A stretch of 64,000 bases of DNA from the NCBI GenBank assembly GCA_036381495.1, contig DASVCS010000105.1:8762-72761 (forward strand), written 5' to 3'. The notes beneath the pieces are model-generated. The model worked only from the letters and a program-made list of their open reading frames with translations. It was not told where the DNA came from and ran no database searches. This DNA is from DASVCS01 sp036381495. GTDB taxonomy: Bacteria > Gemmatimonadota > Gemmatimonadetes > Longimicrobiales > RSA9. Shown one piece after another: positions 49,272 to 58,877 of the stretch. Positions within the stretch are counted from its first letter, which is position 1. Each line of letters starts with the position of its first letter. Made by a program: the position numbers and the translations under genes.

Positions 49272-52200
49272 CTACGGCGAATCCGGGGTCGGGCAGGACG
49301 TCACGCCCTCCGGGAGTCCGTCCAGGGCCAGGAAGCCGCTCGCGGCGCCACCGCCTTGCGCGTCGTTGCGGCTGGTCAGATACGCGAGGACGTCGTCGGT
49401 CGACGGATCGAACCCGGGCAGTCGGAGCGTCGTCGCATCGATCGCAGTGCTCGACTGCACGATCGAGAAGTCGTTCAGTGTGTTCCTCAGCGCGGTATCC
49501 GTGGGGTGCCCGAACGCCAGGCAGACGATGTCGTGGTCCGCGGTGACCGACTCGACATCGCCCATGAGCAGTCGGAACCCCTCGGAGGCACCCGGATCCA
49601 TCACGTCGTTCCCCTGCACGGTCAGGTTCAGGACGCCATCCCCGTCCCCCGCGCGCGCGAGGATGCCGCCGTCCGCACAGTCCCGGATGGTGTTGCCCGT
49701 GACCGCGGCGGTGTGCGTGCCCGCGAGTTCCACCGTGTAGCCGGGTTCAGTCGGCCCCACGGCGACCTGGAGGCCGGCCTTCAGTAACGAGCATGGGTCG
49801 GCGTCGGTACCGATCCGGTTGTCGCGGATCCGGCCGACCATGCTCGCGGCGGTCGTCGCCGTCACCAGGTGCACGTTGATCGGGAACCCGGCGGTGTTGG
49901 TGACGATGTTGTCATCGACGTCGTACGAGACCGAGCCGGACCACGGGCCCTCACCCATTTCCCCGGAGCCCGCGATGATGAGGATGCCATCCGTCCGGGC
50001 CCCATCGAGCACGTTGTCGCGGAGGGTGACGGTCCCGCCGGCGCTCTGTTCCGCCCGGTACTCCACGTGCTTGGACAGGTCGCCGGTGAAGGTGTTGCCG
50101 GTCGCCGTCAGGTCGACATCGGCCGTGCCGGCCAGCAGGATGCGGATGGCGTCCCGCTGGGTGTCCCCGCCGGTGAACGTGCTGCCGTGGATCTGGAGGT
50201 CGAGCGTGCCGCCGGTGTTGCCGAGCGAGAGAATGTCCGCGATGGTCCCGGTGAGCGCGGTCGTATCGATGCGCGCCGTGCCGGTGAGTTCCACGAACAG
50301 GAGCGTGCGGTCGCCCGCCCCGGTGCCGTTCCCCGAAACCGTGCCGTGCCGGAGCGTGAATCCGGCCACATCCGAGCCGAGGACGGCGGAGCCGCTGTTG
50401 TCCCTGATGGTCACCCAGGAGAGCGAGACGGGACCCGTGTCGGTGAGCCGGATGCCGGGGCCGGCGATGTTCTGGATGACGCCGCCCGAGCCGGACGCGC
50501 CGGCGATCCCGGTCACCTCGAAGGTGCCGGTCGTGTGCGAGAGCACGATGCCGTCCGTGCCGCCATTGGCGGAGACGCGGCGGAACGCGCCGTTGAAGGC
50601 GCCGTTCGAGAGGTCGATCGCCGTGCCGCCGCTGGTGCTGACCTGGACGTCGCCGCCGAGCGTCAGCGTGCCGAAGTCGGTCCCGGAGATCGCGGTCCCG
50701 CCGATCGCGCCTACGGCGAGTCCGCGCAGCGTGTTGTCGGCGCCGAGTACGATCGCGCCCGCGGCGCCGCCGGTGATGGTCGTCGTCGACCCGCCGAGCT
50801 CCATGGCCGGGAGCGGCGCGCTCCCGGGCGGCGGGGTGAGCCCGGCGATCGTGGCGAGATCCGACGTGGCGTCCTGGCCGACCAGCTTCTGGCCGTCGAG
50901 CAGCGTGACCTGGCCGCCGTAGGCGGCGACGCCGCGGTTGTACAGGAACACGGTCTGGTTCGCCCCGGGGTGTCCCGGCGCGCCGTCGTTGACCGCGGCG
51001 AATGCGACGAGCGACGGGAACGGGTGGGACAGTCGCCCGTCGCAGTCGGCCGTGCAGGCGCCCGTTCCGTTGTCGATGAACCAGATCACGCCACCCACGG
51101 TCAGTGTGACCGTCGCGGTGTCCTCGCCCACCACGTAGATGAAGCGGTCGGTGCCCGTGAAGCCGGTGGGCGGCTCGTAGGAGAACTGCCCCATCCCCGT
51201 GCCGGAGGAGGTCATCTCCAGCGTACCGCCGTGCTCCGTCGAGTCCGGCGCCCCACCCCAGCCGGCGAAGACGATGGTGTCGCCCGCCACGAACGCGTCG
51301 TTGTCCGAGACGCTGAAGGGCGCGTCGGCCGAGTTGATCCCCACGTTGCCGATCAGGGTCCCCGGGTAATCATCATCGCGCAGCGCCGGTCCGACCACGA
51401 CCGTGGTCGTGCCGGAGCGCGTGCCGTCGGTGGCCGTGATCGTTGCCGTCCCCGGCGCGACCGCGGTGACCTCGGCGGTCGTGGCATCCGTCGCGGCGAC
51501 GGTCGCGACCGCCGGATCCGAGCTGGTCCAGGTGACGGCGCCGCCGGTGAGCGTGCGGCCAAGCATGTCGCGGACCGTCGCCGTGAGCGTGGCCGTGCCG
51601 TCCACGGGATCGCCCGGGATCAGCGTGTCCACCGCGGGCGTCACGTCGATCCACCCATCCGGATACTGCACCTCGCCCCAGACGTAGACCGCGAACGTGA
51701 ATTCGAGGACGTTCGGCGAGAGCTGCCACTGCCAGAGCCGGGGTGCACTGGTCTCGTCGGGCAGGAGCAGCCCATCGGCGCCCAGATCGCTGCGCGGCCC
51801 GCTTGGGCCGTTGCCGCCGTACTGGAGGTAGGGCTGGTTCGTACCGGTGAAGGTCGCCACGCCGGTCGCGTTGGCCACCTCCGCCGTACCGGGCTGGCCG
51901 TCCATGGTGTTCGTAACGACCGGCCCCTCGGCGAAGAAGACCCGTACGCCGTCCGGGTGCCCGGTCACGCCGTCCGTGGTGGCGAGCGTCTGGCCGATCA
52001 GGTTCTGGACGGTGACATCGGCCTGGAAGATGCCGCTGCCGTCCGTGCCGCCGGAGCACGCCTCCTCGTAGCAGACATTCGTGCTGGCGAGCCGGACGTA
52101 GACGTTCTGTCCGCCGAGTGTCAGCGCGCCTCGCGCCCCCGCGCCGAGCGCCGGCTCCGGTGTGGCACAGGAAAGCGTGCCGGCGCGGGCGTCCGCGGTA

Positions 52201-52388
52201 CAGACCAGTGCGCCGGCCGGCGTCGCGGCGGGCGCGCCGGGCGCGCCGGGCTCGAGCGGCGTCGCCTCGCGTTCGGCTCCGCAGCCGACGAGCAGGAGCG
52301 GCAGCGCGAGCAGTGCCGCCGCGAAGCGGGTGAGTGCGCCACCGTGCGGGTGGCGGGCCGGCTGCCTCGGGATCCTCGTCGATCGCAT
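49272..52388 (-). CDS. Large lipoprotein with Ig-like domain and right-handed beta-helix repeats
   Basis: The 1038-residue exported protein (ATG at 52386-52388) has lipobox 'LLVGC' and a Pro/Ala linker, then an N-terminal beta domain with four Cys. An Ig-like BIG2 domain follows at about 255-345 ('GGAVTWTSSDPAVATV'), then a cadherin-like segment ('SFTYEPPTGFTGTDRF'-type region near 430). A long parallel beta-helix spans about 520-1000 with loops such as 'ITGNTIRDCADGGILARAG'. Such helices often bind or cleave polysaccharides, but I see no catalytic motif that settles this. The lasso-like precursor follows in the same direction. Confidence 0.82.
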   Translation of the reverse strand: MRSTRIPRQPARHPHGGALTRFAAALLALPLLLVGCGAEREATPLEPGAPGAPAATPAGALVCTADARAGTLSCATPEPALGAGARGALTLGGQNVYVRLASTNVCYEEACSGGTDGSGIFQADVTVQNLIGQTLATTDGVTGHPDGVRVFFAEGPVVTNTMDGQPGTAEVANATGVATFTGTNQPYLQYGGNGPSGPRSDLGADGLLLPDETSAPRLWQWQLSPNVLEFTFAVYVWGEVQYPDGWIDVTPAVDTLIPGDPVDGTATLTATVRDMLGRTLTGGAVTWTSSDPAVATVAATDATTAEVTAVAPGTATITATDGTRSGTTTVVVGPALRDDDYPGTLIGNVGINSADAPFSVSDNDAFVAGDTIVFAGWGGAPDSTEHGGTLEMTSSGTGMGQFSYEPPTGFTGTDRFIYVVGEDTATVTLTVGGVIWFIDNGTGACTADCDGRLSHPFPSLVAFAAVNDGAPGHPGANQTVFLYNRGVAAYGGQVTLLDGQKLVGQDATSDLATIAGLTPPPGSAPLPAMELGGSTTTITGGAAGAIVLGADNTLRGLAVGAIGGTAISGTDFGTLTLGGDVQVSTSGGTAIDLSNGAFNGAFRRVSANGGTDGIVLSHTTGTFEVTGIAGASGSGGVIQNIAGPGIRLTDTGPVSLSWVTIRDNSGSAVLGSDVAGFTLRHGTVSGNGTGAGDRTLLFVELTGTARIDTTALTGTIADILSLGNTGGTLDLQIHGSTFTGGDTQRDAIRILLAGTADVDLTATGNTFTGDLSKHVEYRAEQSAGGTVTLRDNVLDGARTDGILIIAGSGEMGEGPWSGSVSYDVDDNIVTNTAGFPINVHLVTATTAASMVGRIRDNRIGTDADPCSLLKAGLQVAVGPTEPGYTVELAGTHTAAVTGNTIRDCADGGILARAGDGDGVLNLTVQGNDVMDPGASEGFRLLMGDVESVTADHDIVCLAFGHPTDTALRNTLNDFSIVQSSTAIDATTLRLPGFDPSTDDVLAYLTSRNDAQGGGAASGFLALDGLPEGVTSCPTPDSP

Positions 52389-52954
52389 TTCGCGGCTCCG
52401 TGGCACGCGCGTTCGCGCCGAGCAACTGCATCGAGATGACCGAACTCGCGCCGGCGGCCGCCCCTGTCGCGGCCGGCCGGATCGAGTGTGACGAGAGACG
52501 AACGCTGGTCTCCGGGAACGGCTGCACCGGGCTGCTCGCGCCCCGGATCCGCGCGTCTTACGAAGAAACGTCTCGATGCGCGGATTCTTCTCATTCACGC
52601 GGAGGCGGAGGACTGGAGAGGTGGAGAGACGCGACGGTGGGCGCCGTCGCCGCCGCAACCGTACAGCCCTTCAGGGGTAGCCATATGGCGGAACTCCGCT
52701 AACTTGGTCGGGTGCGTCCCGTGGCGCATCGGACCGCGGGTGAGGCGCCGGGTGCGTGCCGGCACACCTGCGGTGCGATGCACGCGGCGACGTAATGCGC
52801 GCTGCGGCGGGCCGGACCGACGGCCGATGCGCCGGGTCGGGCCGTGCGTGCCGCTGGCCGCAGTGCTCGCGCGTCGCACGGGCGCGGAACGGGCGCTCCC
52901 GCAACTGGGCGAAATGGTCGAAGGACTCCACTCGACATCGATGCGGCGACGCGG
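52389..52954. other. Divergent spacer between beta-helix lipoprotein and SNF2 helicase
   Basis: The 566 bases contain a less GC-rich patch (about 52555-52615) that may hold the promoter of the lipoprotein gene, and a GCGGA..TCCGC hairpin near 52688-52699. I see no coding frame or named regulatory site that I can support. Confidence 0.4.
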
Positions 52955-55900
52955 ATGATCGTCCTGCACGGCCTCTGGACGTCCGACTCGGGGCTCTGCA
53001 TCTGGGGCGAGGATGCGTTGCTGCCCGTGAGCGCCGGGACGCGCCGGCGCGGCGGCTCGGCCGGAGCGCGTCCCCGTCCGCACCCGTTCGCGTGCGCCGA
53101 GCCGGTGCTCGATGGCGTGCTCGAGCTGATCGATGGCGCGCTGGAGGAGGCGGGGATCTCGTACGGCGCCGCGGCCGGCCGGGGCTTGCAGGACACGGCG
53201 GTGCCGGTCGTGCGGACGCTGCTGCTCCCTTCCGCCGCGAACGCGCCGCAGCCCTCGCCGCGGCTGGTGCGGGAGGATGAGGCGCCGCCGGTCGTGCCCG
53301 CGGGGCTGGCGCCGTGGACCGTCGAGGCGATGGCGCTGCCTGCGCATTCCGCGCTCGAACTGCTCCTGGCGGCGTCCGACCGCGGGTTCGTCGTCGATGA
53401 AGGGCTCTCCGTGCGCATCCTGCTCGAGGAGAGCATCCGTTACTGGGGCGATGTGGCGCGCCACGCGGTCGAGCTGGCGGCGCGGGGCCGGCTCGTGCCG
53501 GCCATCGAGCGGGACGGCGCCGCGTTCCTCGCGGTGTGGCGGCCGGCGCCGACCGATCGCGACGCGGACTGGCGCGATCACCTGGCGCGGCGCATGCCCG
53601 CGGTCTGTCGAGCCGACCGTACGGATCGGCGCGCGGGGCGCACGGCGCGCGACCTCGTGGACCTCGCGCTCGCCACGCTCGTCGACGCGTGCGCGCGCGA
53701 TGCGCTCGCCGATCATCCGGACGTGCTCCGCCGCGGTGACCGGAGCGCCTTCGACCGCTTGCCCGCGCAGGCCTGGATCCCCACGCTCGCGGCGCCGACG
53801 AGTCGGATCAACGGCGCCGGCGCCGCCGACCTCGCCCCGGTCGCCGCCGCGCTCGACGCGTGGGCGCGCCCTGCCACGAGGGGCAGCCATGCACTCCGGA
53901 CCTGCTTCCGGCTGTCCGCGCCGGAAGCCACTACGGCGAGCAACGGCGCGGCCGCGCCGCCGGAGCCGGCCCGGGCGTGGCGCCTCGAATTCCTGCTCCA
54001 GGCGACGGACGACCCCAGCCTCGTGGTCCCCGCGGCCGACGTCTGGAAGAGCGAGGGACGCACGCTGCGCGTGCTACAGCGCCGGCTGGATGATCCGCAG
54101 GAGCGGCTGCTCGAAGACCTGGGCCGGGCGTTGCGCCTGGTCCCCGCGCTGGAACCGGCGCTCCGCACGGCCACGCCGACCGGCCTCGAACTCGATACCG
54201 CAACGGCGCACCGATTCCTGACCGAGGGACTGCCGCTGCTCGAAGCGGCCGGTTTCGGCGTGCTCGTCCCGGCGTGGTGGCGCAAGCCGCGTGCGCGACT
54301 CGGGCTGCGCCTGCGCGCGCGGCCGAGCGGGGATCCGGCGGCGGCGACGTCGTCTTCGGGGCATCTCGGCCTCGACGCGCTCTGCGACTACGAGTGGCGG
54401 CTCGCCCTGGGCGACGAAGCGCTCACGGCCGACGAGCTGCGCCGCCTGGCGCGGCTCAAGCAGCCGCTCATCCGGCTGCGCGGCCAGTGGATCGAGTTGC
54501 GCCCCGAAGAGGTCGAGGCCGCGCTCGCCATCCTCGAAGGCCGGGAGGACGGGGCGCGGCTGACCGCGGCCGAGGCGCTCCGCGTCGGACTCGGCGTGGA
54601 CCCGGCGCCGGGCGGACTCCCCGTCCTGGAACTCGAGACCGACGGCTGGCTGCACGAACTGCTGGATGCCGCGGACGATGAGTGCATCCGCCCGGCGGCC
54701 GCGCCCGCCGGGTTCAACGGCAAGCTGCGCCCCTACCAGGCGCGTGGCCTCGGCTGGCTCGTCTTCCTGGACCGACTCGGCCTCGGCGCCTGCCTGGCCG
54801 ATGACATGGGACTCGGCAAGACGATCCAACTCCTGGCTCTGCTGCTCGCGGAGCGCGAGGAGCCCGCGGCGGACCTCGCACCCACGCTCCTGGTCTGCCC
54901 CATGTCCGTGGTCGGGAACTGGCAACGCGAGGCCGCCCGCTTCGCGCCGACGCTCCGCGTCCACGTGCATCACGGCGCCGAGCGGCCGAGCGGCAAGGCC
55001 TTCGAGCGCGCGGTGCGCAGCGCGGACCTCGTGATCACGACGTACGCCCTCGCCGCGCGCGACCGCGATGAGCTGGCCGCCATCGAATGGGGCCGCGTCG
55101 TCCTGGATGAGGCGCAGAACATCAAGAACCCCGCGGCCAAGCAGACACGCGCCGTGCGCAGCCTCACGGCGCCGCGCCGGATCGCGCTCACCGGCACGCC
55201 CGTCGAGAACCGGCTCACCGAGCTGTGGTCCATCATGGAGTTCCTCAACCCCGGGCTGCTCGGCGGCGCCACGGAATTCCGGACGCGCTTCTCCACCCCG
55301 ATCGAACGGTACCGCGATGACGCGCGCGCCGAGCAGCTCAAGCGGCTGACCGCGCCGTTCATCCTGCGCCGGCTCAAGACCGACCGCCGCATCATCTCCG
55401 ACCTGCCCGAGAAGATCGAGATCAAGGTCTTCTGCAATCTGACACGCGAGCAGGCCACGCTCTACCAGGCCGTGGTCGACGAGATGCTCGAAAAGATCGA
55501 GACGAGCGAAGGGATCGAGCGCAAAGGGCTCGTGCTCTCGACGATCCTCAAGCTGAAGCAGGTCTGCAACCACCCGGCGCAGCTCCTCCAGGACCGCTCC
55601 GCGCTCGAGGGCCGCTCCGGCAAACTCGCGCGCCTCGAAGAGACGCTCGATGAGGCGCTCGCCGCCGGCGATCGCGTACTCGTCTTCACGCAGTTCGCCG
55701 AGATGGGCCGGATGCTCCGCACGCACCTCCAGCACCGCTTCGCGCGGGACGTCCTCTTCCTCCACGGAGGGACGAGCAAGAAGGCGCGCGACGAGATGAT
55801 CGCCCGATTCCAGGCGGAGACCGGACCGGGCATCTTCGTGCTCTCGCTCAAGGCGGGCGGCACGGGGCTCAACCTCACGGCCGCGAACCACGTCGTGCAC

Positions 55901-56155
55901 TTCGACCGGTGGTGGAACCCCGCGGTCGAGGACCAGGCCACGGACCGCGCGTTCCGCATCGGCCAGCGCCGCGACGTACAGGTTCGCAAGTTCGTCTGCG
56001 CCGGCACCATCGAGGAACGGATCGACGCGATGATCGAAGAAAAGAAGGCGCTCGCCGAGCGGATCGTGGGCTCGGGCGAGGCGTGGTTGACGGAACTGTC
56101 CACCGCGGAGCTGCGAGCCCTCGTCGCGCTCGCCCGCGATGCGGTGGCGGAGTAG
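52955..56155 (+). CDS. SNF2-family DNA-dependent ATPase/helicase
   Basis: The 1066-residue protein has a poorly conserved N-terminal half (about 1-560) of the bacterial SNF2 associated type, then the two RecA-like lobes. 'DDMGLGKTIQ' (Walker A, about 613-623), 'LVCPMSVVGNW', 'DEAQNIKN' (Walker B, about 719) and 'LTGTPVENRL' lie in the first lobe. 'ILRRLKTD', 'HGGTSKKARDEMI', 'GGTGLNLTAANHVVHFDRWWNP' (about 968) and 'DRAFRIGQ' lie in the second. These enzymes remodel protein-DNA complexes. It is ten bases upstream of the SWIM-domain gene, with which it commonly pairs. Confidence 0.94.
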   Translation: MIVLHGLWTSDSGLCIWGEDALLPVSAGTRRRGGSAGARPRPHPFACAEPVLDGVLELIDGALEEAGISYGAAAGRGLQDTAVPVVRTLLLPSAANAPQPSPRLVREDEAPPVVPAGLAPWTVEAMALPAHSALELLLAASDRGFVVDEGLSVRILLEESIRYWGDVARHAVELAARGRLVPAIERDGAAFLAVWRPAPTDRDADWRDHLARRMPAVCRADRTDRRAGRTARDLVDLALATLVDACARDALADHPDVLRRGDRSAFDRLPAQAWIPTLAAPTSRINGAGAADLAPVAAALDAWARPATRGSHALRTCFRLSAPEATTASNGAAAPPEPARAWRLEFLLQATDDPSLVVPAADVWKSEGRTLRVLQRRLDDPQERLLEDLGRALRLVPALEPALRTATPTGLELDTATAHRFLTEGLPLLEAAGFGVLVPAWWRKPRARLGLRLRARPSGDPAAATSSSGHLGLDALCDYEWRLALGDEALTADELRRLARLKQPLIRLRGQWIELRPEEVEAALAILEGREDGARLTAAEALRVGLGVDPAPGGLPVLELETDGWLHELLDAADDECIRPAAAPAGFNGKLRPYQARGLGWLVFLDRLGLGACLADDMGLGKTIQLLALLLAEREEPAADLAPTLLVCPMSVVGNWQREAARFAPTLRVHVHHGAERPSGKAFERAVRSADLVITTYALAARDRDELAAIEWGRVVLDEAQNIKNPAAKQTRAVRSLTAPRRIALTGTPVENRLTELWSIMEFLNPGLLGGATEFRTRFSTPIERYRDDARAEQLKRLTAPFILRRLKTDRRIISDLPEKIEIKVFCNLTREQATLYQAVVDEMLEKIETSEGIERKGLVLSTILKLKQVCNHPAQLLQDRSALEGRSGKLARLEETLDEALAAGDRVLVFTQFAEMGRMLRTHLQHRFARDVLFLHGGTSKKARDEMIARFQAETGPGIFVLSLKAGGTGLNLTAANHVVHFDRWWNPAVEDQATDRAFRIGQRRDVQVRKFVCAGTIEERIDAMIEEKKALAERIVGSGEAWLTELSTAELRALVALARDAVAE

Positions 56156-56165
56156 GGAGGCCCCG

Positions 56166-57353
56166 ATGCCCAGATGGTGGTACGACTTCCCGCAGAGCCG
56201 GCCGCGGCTCCCCGCGAAGGACGGGATCAAGGCGAAGAGCCGGCGCGGCCGGATCGGCGAGAGCTGGTGGGCCGAGCGCTTCATCACGGCGTTCGAAGCA
56301 CTGACCGACGGCGCCCGCCTCGGGCGCGGCCGCTCCTACGCCCGCTCCGGCCAGGTCATGGATCTCCACGTCGCGCCCGGCCTCGCCACCGCGCGGGTCC
56401 AGGGTTCGCGCGCCGCGCCGTACGACGTCCGCATCGTCGTCCAGCCGCTCACCGAGCCGCAGTGGCGGCGCGTCGAAGAGGCCATGGCCGCACAGGCCAT
56501 CTTCCTCGCCGCACTGCTCGCGGGCGAGATGCCGCGCGACATCGAGGACGCCTTCGCCGCCGCCGACCTCTCGCTCTTCCCGACCCGCCCCGGCGAGCTC
56601 CACAGCGAATGCTCCTGCCCCGATTGGGCGAAGCCGTGCAAGCACATCGCGGCCACGGCCTACATCCTGGGCGAGGCGTTCGATAACGACCCGTTCCTGA
56701 TGTTCGCCCTGCGCGGCCGCGACAAGCCGACGCTCCTCGCGCGGCTGCGCACGCTGCGCATGGCGCGGGCGTGGGACGGTGCGGTGGCTGCCGTGCCGGC
56801 CGGCGGCGCGGGGGATGCGGCCGCCGCAACGGGTGCGACCGCCGATGGGGCAGGGGATGCGAGCGGTGCGCCGGCGCGCGACACGCACGATGGGGCGGCG
56901 GACGAGGCAAGCGCCGCCACCGGCGACGGCGCTTCGGCCGGGACGCCGAGTCCGAGCCTGCGTGACCGCAACGCGCGGCGGCGCCGATTGAAGAGGACGC
57001 GGGGCGCGCCCGAGTCCCCGCTCGCCGCCGTATCCGCCCTCGCCGCGGGACTCGGGAAGACGACGTCATCCGCCCGCGCGCCCGCGCCGGCCCCACGTGC
57101 CGGCGCCGCCGCGCCGCACGCCGACGAGGATCCGCCGCTCGAGGCGCGGCTCGACGACTTCTGGAACGCCGGCCCCGAATCGGAACAGCGCCCGCCGCTC
57201 CCGCAAGCCGCGCAGCTCCCGGACGCGCTCCTGCGGGAGTTGGGCCCGATCCCCGCGGAGGCCGGCGGCGCCCACGCCAACGAGCGCCTCGCGGCCGCGT
57301 ACGCCGTGATCACGGCCGCGGCGGCGCGGCGGGTGTTGGGCGGGGCGGGGTGA
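56166..57353 (+). CDS. SWIM zinc-finger protein, partner of the SNF2 helicase
   Basis: The 395-residue protein begins 'MPRWWYDFPQSRPRLPAKDG', continues with 'IGESWWAERFITAFEAL' and reaches a SWIM finger at residues 149-160 (Cys149, Cys151, Cys158, His160 in 'CSCPDWAKPCKH'). The next 150 residues are Ala/Gly-rich and probably disordered. SWIM fingers bind DNA or protein. GGGAGG precedes the ATG, and the ten-base gap to the helicase stop indicates one operon. Confidence 0.9.
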   Translation: MPRWWYDFPQSRPRLPAKDGIKAKSRRGRIGESWWAERFITAFEALTDGARLGRGRSYARSGQVMDLHVAPGLATARVQGSRAAPYDVRIVVQPLTEPQWRRVEEAMAAQAIFLAALLAGEMPRDIEDAFAAADLSLFPTRPGELHSECSCPDWAKPCKHIAATAYILGEAFDNDPFLMFALRGRDKPTLLARLRTLRMARAWDGAVAAVPAGGAGDAAAATGATADGAGDASGAPARDTHDGAADEASAATGDGASAGTPSPSLRDRNARRRRLKRTRGAPESPLAAVSALAAGLGKTTSSARAPAPAPRAGAAAPHADEDPPLEARLDDFWNAGPESEQRPPLPQAAQLPDALLRELGPIPAEAGGAHANERLAAAYAVITAAAARRVLGGAG

Positions 57354-57365
57354 GGGCGGGGAGCC

Positions 57366-58877
57366 CTATCCCTGCGTCCATTTCCGTACGAGTTCCGCGC
57401 CCGGGTGCATCCCCTGGGTCCCGATGAGGACGAGGAGGTCGCCATCGCCGACGCGGCCGAGGGCGAGGCGGATCGCGTCATCCAGGCGCTGGCGGTGGGC
57501 GTAGACGATGGCCTCGTCGCGCAGCTCGGCGAGGAACGCGTCGCGCTCCTCGGGCTGGACCCGGTCGGCGTCGTCCACCGCTTCCCGGCTGCTGGTCACG
57601 GTGAGCGCGTACACGGGCCGCCTGCGGCTCCAGATCGCGAGGGCGGCGCCGTAGTGGCGGTTGAACTCGGGGCCACGGCCGCCGCGGATCGCGGCGACCA
57701 GGTGCAGGCGGCGGTGGCGGATCCCGCCGATCACCTCGAAGAGCACGCCCAGGCTCTCGGGGTGCGTCGCCGTGTCGTCCAGCAGGTGGAACCGGCCGCG
57801 GCGTTCGAGCGAGAGGCGGCGGGGCGGCGGCGGCACGGCGGCGAGACCGTCGCGGACGGACTCGGGCGGCGCGCCCAGACAGAGGGCGGCGGTCGCGGCG
57901 AGCGCGGCGTTGCGCGCGTTCATGCGCCCGAGCAGCCGCAGCGTGACGGGGATCCGGACCGGCTCGACCGTGCCCCCGTCGATGGTGCGGAGCGGGCGCG
58001 CGACTTCAACGAGCATGCGCGTCTGCCCCGCCTCGACGACGCGCCGCCGGATCCGTACGCCCGCGCCGCGCCCCGCGCCGCAGCGGACGGGCGTGACGTC
58101 CAGTCCCTCGACCAGCGTCCGGACGACCCGCTCGCCCGCGGGGTAGACGAGCGGCGCGCCGGGCGCCAGGTGCTCGAAGAAGCGCGACTTCGCCTCGATG
58201 TAGCTCCGGAACGAGCCGTGGTAGTCGCCGTGCTCGAGCGGCGCGACGCAGGTGAAGATGCCGAGCGCGAATTCGAGGCCGTGGACCCGCTCCTGGACGA
58301 GCCCCTGGCTCGTCACCTCCATGATGCAGACCTCACCGCCGCGTTCGACCATGCGCGCGAGCGTCTCGTGCAGCGCGAGCGGGTCCGGCGTCGTGAGGCG
58401 CGACGGCTCGTGGGGCGCACCGGGCAGCCGCACGCCGATGAAGTCCGAGCCGATCACGCCCGCGCGCAGGCCGGCGTGGTGCAGGATCGCTTCGAGCATG
58501 TTCAGCGTTCCGGTCTTGCCGAACGTGCCCGTGATCCCGACCACGCGTAGCCGCCGCGCCGGCTGCTCGTGCCACGCCGCGGCCAGCTCGGCGAGCGCGC
58601 GGCGCGTGTCGGGGACGTGGATCACCGGGACGCCCGTCGCGGATCCCGGGTCGCGATCCACGACGACCGCGACCGCGCCGCGCCGCACCGCCTCCGCCAC
58701 GTAGTAGTGGCCGTCCGTGCGGTGCCCGCGCACCGCGATGAAGAGGTCGCCGGGCTCGACCTCACGCGCATCCGCGACCACGCGCCGGACCCGCAGCGAA
58801 TCCGCGGCGTCCGGCGGGTCCGCCGCGGCGACCGCGCGCAGCAGATGCACCAGCGGGCGGGACGATTCGCCCGTCAT
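57366..58877 (-). CDS. MurE-like Mur ligase family protein lacking the usual substrate motifs
   Basis: The 503-residue protein has the three Mur ligase domains. A MurE-like N-terminus ('DAREVEPGDLFIAVRGHRTDGHYY') leads to an ATPase domain with P-loop 'GTFGKTG', instead of the common GTNGKTT, and 'EHGDYHGSFRSYIEAKSRFF'. The C-terminal domain contains 'DDTATHPESLGVLFEVI' where canonical enzymes have VDYAHTPD. The Asp-Asn-Pro-Arg motif that binds diaminopimelate is absent, and the terminal GKGHE is replaced by 'GTQGMH'. It may add another residue to a cell-wall precursor, or be a paralogue of different function. The ATG overlaps the PBP stop (ATGA). Confidence 0.82.
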   Translation of the reverse strand: MTGESSRPLVHLLRAVAAADPPDAADSLRVRRVVADAREVEPGDLFIAVRGHRTDGHYYVAEAVRRGAVAVVVDRDPGSATGVPVIHVPDTRRALAELAAAWHEQPARRLRVVGITGTFGKTGTLNMLEAILHHAGLRAGVIGSDFIGVRLPGAPHEPSRLTTPDPLALHETLARMVERGGEVCIMEVTSQGLVQERVHGLEFALGIFTCVAPLEHGDYHGSFRSYIEAKSRFFEHLAPGAPLVYPAGERVVRTLVEGLDVTPVRCGAGRGAGVRIRRRVVEAGQTRMLVEVARPLRTIDGGTVEPVRIPVTLRLLGRMNARNAALAATAALCLGAPPESVRDGLAAVPPPPRRLSLERRGRFHLLDDTATHPESLGVLFEVIGGIRHRRLHLVAAIRGGRGPEFNRHYGAALAIWSRRRPVYALTVTSSREAVDDADRVQPEERDAFLAELRDEAIVYAHRQRLDDAIRLALGRVGDGDLLVLIGTQGMHPGAELVRKWTQG

